64,000 nucleotides of DNA from Paenibacillus pedocola (GTDB lineage: Bacteria; Bacillota; Bacilli; Paenibacillales; Paenibacillaceae), in assembly GCF_031599675.1 (NCBI RefSeq), contig NZ_CP134223.1, positions 2,294,001 through 2,358,000 on the forward strand. The letters are read 5' to 3'. Positions 61,999 to 64,000 of this stretch are shown here, piece after piece. How positions within the stretch are numbered: position 1 is the stretch's first letter; every line of letters begins with the position of its first letter. The notes beneath the pieces are model-generated. The model was not told the DNA's origin. It worked only from the letters and a program-made list of their open reading frames with translations, and did not search any database. Both the position numbers and the translations under genes were made by a program.

Positions 61999-62550
61999 GT
62001 GAAAAAAGTAACAAAATTATTGTTGGTAGCCGGAATTTCTTTGGCGGTTGTTGGCGTTGGTAACAGCGGCGCTCTTAACAATGTATCTTCCGCAGCAAGC
62101 GCACCGCTCAAAGTGGGCCGGGTAGAGGCTGCAGCCCATGGCACTAAGTGCTTCACAGTAGCGGTTGCGGTTGTTCAGAACGGCGTAATCGTAGCTGCTT
62201 CGCTGGACGACTATCAATTCCTGAGCACGGATGTGGCAACGGGAGTACCTAACTCAGATAAGGATTTCGGACAGAATTATAAAGATCCTAACGTTGTTCT
62301 GGCTTCCAAAAAGGCTAATGCCGAATACTATAGCGAGCATATGAAAGAAGAGGCGAAATCCACAGTTAGTTACGACAAGAACATGGCCGCCATTGAGAAA
62401 TTTGCTACAGGCAAAACTATCAAATCACTTGAACAAACCCTGACCTACAAAACGAAAGAGCAAGTGGTAGACGCTGTAAGCGGAGCAACGCTTGTTGATA
62501 CCCAAGGCTACTTAAAAGCCATTCTTGCCGCAGCTAAAGCGGCTAAATAA
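61999..62550 (+). CDS. Secreted FMN-binding-domain-like protein
   Basis: A 183-residue exported protein. The signal peptide (VKKVTKLLLVAGISLAVVGV, then NSGA) is followed by a domain with VAVAVVQNGVIVAASLDDYQFL and, near the C-terminus, VVDAVSGATLVDTQGYLKAI (Ser 161, Gly 162, Ala 163, Thr 164). The DAVSGAT sequence matches the flavinylation motif of FMN_bind domains, where ApbE attaches FMN to the Thr. No electron-transfer partner or apbE is nearby. GTG 61999 with GGGGGA upstream is the likely start; the frame is open from 61948. Confidence 0.72.
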   Translation: MKKVTKLLLVAGISLAVVGVGNSGALNNVSSAASAPLKVGRVEAAAHGTKCFTVAVAVVQNGVIVAASLDDYQFLSTDVATGVPNSDKDFGQNYKDPNVVLASKKANAEYYSEHMKEEAKSTVSYDKNMAAIEKFATGKTIKSLEQTLTYKTKEQVVDAVSGATLVDTQGYLKAILAAAKAAK

Positions 62551-62575
62551 ATTATCGCGTCCTTCGAGCGGTGCA

Positions 62576-62612
62576 GACACCATCACAGCTTCAGCTGTGA
62601 TGGTGTCTTTTT
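62576..62612 (+). terminator. Terminator after the FMN-binding-like gene
   Basis: Perfect 14-base stem GACACCATCACAGC / GCTGTGATGGTGTC with a TTCA loop, then TTTTTG. Confidence 0.95.
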
Positions 62613-62829
62613 GTTTAGGCTAAACCATGAAACACCAGTGGCTTTCTTATAAAAATTTTACATGAAATAGTTTTCACTGTATTGTAAAATTACGACATGA
62701 TAGGACGCCAAAGCCCGCCATTGTGCGGTTCTGTCTGTTTGGGCCGGGGAGCAGAGGACGATCCGGCCTATGATTATATTTTACCTGGAGCCGCTTGGTG
62801 GTATGATAGAAAGTGGGGTGAAATGAATA

Positions 62830-63453
62830 ATGAATAATGAAACAGTCAATGAGGAAACAAGCAGCAACCCGACCGAGATGACCGAAGAGAAGTGGAATGA
62901 GCTTCTGAAGGCGGTTCACCATAATGGTATGGTGGCTTTGAAAATGTATTTTAAAGATGTGGATAGTCAAGTCTTGAACTTGCAAGCCTACGGGCCAGTG
63001 TTCCTGTATCATGTCAAGGATGAGTCCGGGGATGTCTATTCAACCGGTTTTTTCCTTCGTGAACTGGTGGGACGCTTCCAGTCGGATAAGAGTCCTGAGG
63101 TCTGGGTATCCTCCTTCTTCCATGAAATGATGAAGACCAAGGGAGGCCAGCCGCTGCCTAAACAGCCGGAGAGTGAAGACGAGGCTAAGGCGGTTATTGA
63201 CAATCAGGTAATTCCGCTGTGCATTAAGACAGTAGAAGAAGAATTTGCACCGGAAAAAGTGCATGCAGGATTGGCATTTAACGAAACTCACGGTCCTGTT
63301 TTTGAAGCAGGCTTCCCGGAAATCACCGAAGGCAATAATGTCTGCGCGATTCCGCTTCAGCTGCTCTATACGCATTATCAGCTGAACCGCGACCCTTCCG
63401 AGCTGCTGCTTCAGGGGATGTACAATATCCGTAAAGAGCATGGATTGGAATAA
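62830..63453 (+). CDS. Conserved soluble protein of 207 residues, function unknown
   Basis: An acidic protein without signal peptide or membrane helix. The N-terminal 20 residues are polar and likely disordered (MNNETVNEETSSNPTEMTEE). The rest looks globular (WNELLKAVHHNGMVALKMYFKD; SFFHEMMKTKG; GNNVCAIPLQLLYTHYQLNRDPSELLLQGM). No family was recognised. GGGGTGA lies upstream of ATG 62830. It is convergent with the peptidase gene, from which a strong hairpin separates it. Confidence 0.75.
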   Translation: MNNETVNEETSSNPTEMTEEKWNELLKAVHHNGMVALKMYFKDVDSQVLNLQAYGPVFLYHVKDESGDVYSTGFFLRELVGRFQSDKSPEVWVSSFFHEMMKTKGGQPLPKQPESEDEAKAVIDNQVIPLCIKTVEEEFAPEKVHAGLAFNETHGPVFEAGFPEITEGNNVCAIPLQLLYTHYQLNRDPSELLLQGMYNIRKEHGLE

Positions 63454-63510
63454 AGCGGATTTGGACTGTTGAGCAGGACAAGCCCGGGCTTATAGCCTGA
63501 TCCTATTCAA

Positions 63511-63546
63511 CACAAAGAGACGGCAGGAGTCTGCCGTCTCTTTGTG
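63511..63546. terminator. Perfect 16-base hairpin between convergent genes
   Basis: CACAAAGAGACGGCAG / CTGCCGTCTCTTTGTG with a GAGT loop. The T-rich part lies inside the 3' arm. It probably ends both the 207-residue protein gene and the M3 peptidase gene. Confidence 0.85.
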
Positions 63547-63582
63547 CTATACAGGTATTAGAGAAGTGATTAAGCGTTACGC

Positions 63583-64000
63583 CTATAGAGCCTTGTCGTC
63601 GATAGAGTTCAACCAGCCCTCGATATCCCCGATAACAGAGCTGACACAGCCGTCTTGGAAAGGTGAAATGAGTCCGGCCAGCTCTACGAGTTCAACAAAG
63701 GACTTACTGCCTCCAGCCTTACAGAGCGTCAAGTAATCACTCCAGGCATGCGCGAAATCCTCACCTGAGCGTTTCCAGAACTGGAAGGCGCAGAGCTGGG
63801 CCAATGTATAATCAATATAGTAAAAAGGAGTGCGGAAAATGTGGGTCTGCTTCTGCCAGAATCCGCCGTGTTCTAAGTAGCTGTTACCGCCGTAGTCGCG
63901 GTGCGGCAAGTACCTTTGCTCAATATCCCTCCAGGCCTGTTTGCGCTCATCCGGCGTCGCTTCAGGGTGGCTGTATACATAATGCTGGAATTCATCAACG
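63583..64000 (-). CDS. M3-family oligoendopeptidase (C-terminal part only)
   Basis: The reverse strand is open to the window edge and shows the last 139 codons. They read VDEFQHYVYSHPEATPDERKQAW, written in parts, then YLPHRDYGG, GGFWQKQTHIFRTPFYYIDYTLAQLCAFQFW and GLISPFQDGCVSSVIGDIEGWL. DEFQHYVY..P.ATP.ER and PFYYIDYTLAQ are typical of the C-terminal half of PepF/M3 zinc oligopeptidases. The HExxH zinc site lies upstream, outside the window. Confidence 0.9.
   Translation of the reverse strand, partial: VDEFQHYVYSHPEATPDERKQAWRDIEQRYLPHRDYGGNSYLEHGGFWQKQTHIFRTPFYYIDYTLAQLCAFQFWKRSGEDFAHAWSDYLTLCKAGGSKSFVELVELAGLISPFQDGCVSSVIGDIEGWLNSIDDKAL

Overview
The window looks like part of the chromosome of a spore-forming Firmicute of the Paenibacillus type. 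G+C is moderate (about 50 percent by eye), starts are preceded by AGGAGG-like ribosome sites, and several sporulation genes are present (ytrI, ytrH, ytvI, ytaF, an alpha/beta small acid-soluble spore protein). From memory of Bacillus subtilis, the backbone ytrI-ytrH-dnaE, accD-accA-pyk, fxsA-ytvI-citZ-icd-mdh, phoPR-polA-mutM-ytaF-coaE-nrdR follows a known conserved gene order, with blocks of other genes inserted. The genus is an inference and no species is claimed.

Layout. 1-12000: sporulation membrane genes on the minus strand, then dnaE, a YutG-type phosphatase, the carboxyltransferase genes accD-accA, a short pyruvate kinase, a G1-type (eqolisin) peptidase homologue, an MFS transporter, a thioesterase and fxsA. 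12000-13100: a gene-free kilobase with a nine-copy 51-bp tandem repeat array. 13100-18850: ytvI and the TCA genes citZ, icd and mdh. 18900-27440: NUDIX, an SDR, a TPP-riboswitch-controlled tenI-thiS-thiG-thiH operon, an SDR/Crp pair, a YfbR-like nucleotidase and a fused class I fumarase. 27500-31800: a large secreted multi-domain amylase with a LacI-type operator, facing a LacI-family regulator. 31900-36500: phoR-phoP-pstB-phoU with PhoP boxes before three of the genes. 36600-43600: polA, mutM, ytaF, coaE, a lytic transglycosylase, an SASP gene, nrdR, and tRNA-Ala and tRNA-Lys.

From 43570 on, the content is mostly accessory. There is a TetR/SMP-30 divergent pair; an operon of a serine hydrolase with a two-permease ABC exporter; an APC permease; a glyoxalase-like protein; and a second, near-identical tRNA-Lys cassette. 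These are followed by a Fur-boxed iron-siderophore ABC system, a luciferase-like monooxygenase, an alpha/alpha-toroid protein, a class I aldolase, an orphan nucleotide-sugar dehydratase, and a GntR-ABC cassette with an apparent autoregulatory operator. The end holds a secreted FMN-binding-like protein, an unknown protein, and the 3' part of an M3 oligopeptidase gene.

Most genes are recognisable housekeeping or accessory families. The features least explained by known families are the 51-bp repeat array (12250-12708), the translationally coupled hydrolase-exporter operon (46038-49860), and the 116-bp tRNA-Lys duplication that brackets an accessory block. No CRISPR array, phage, transposase or integrase was seen.
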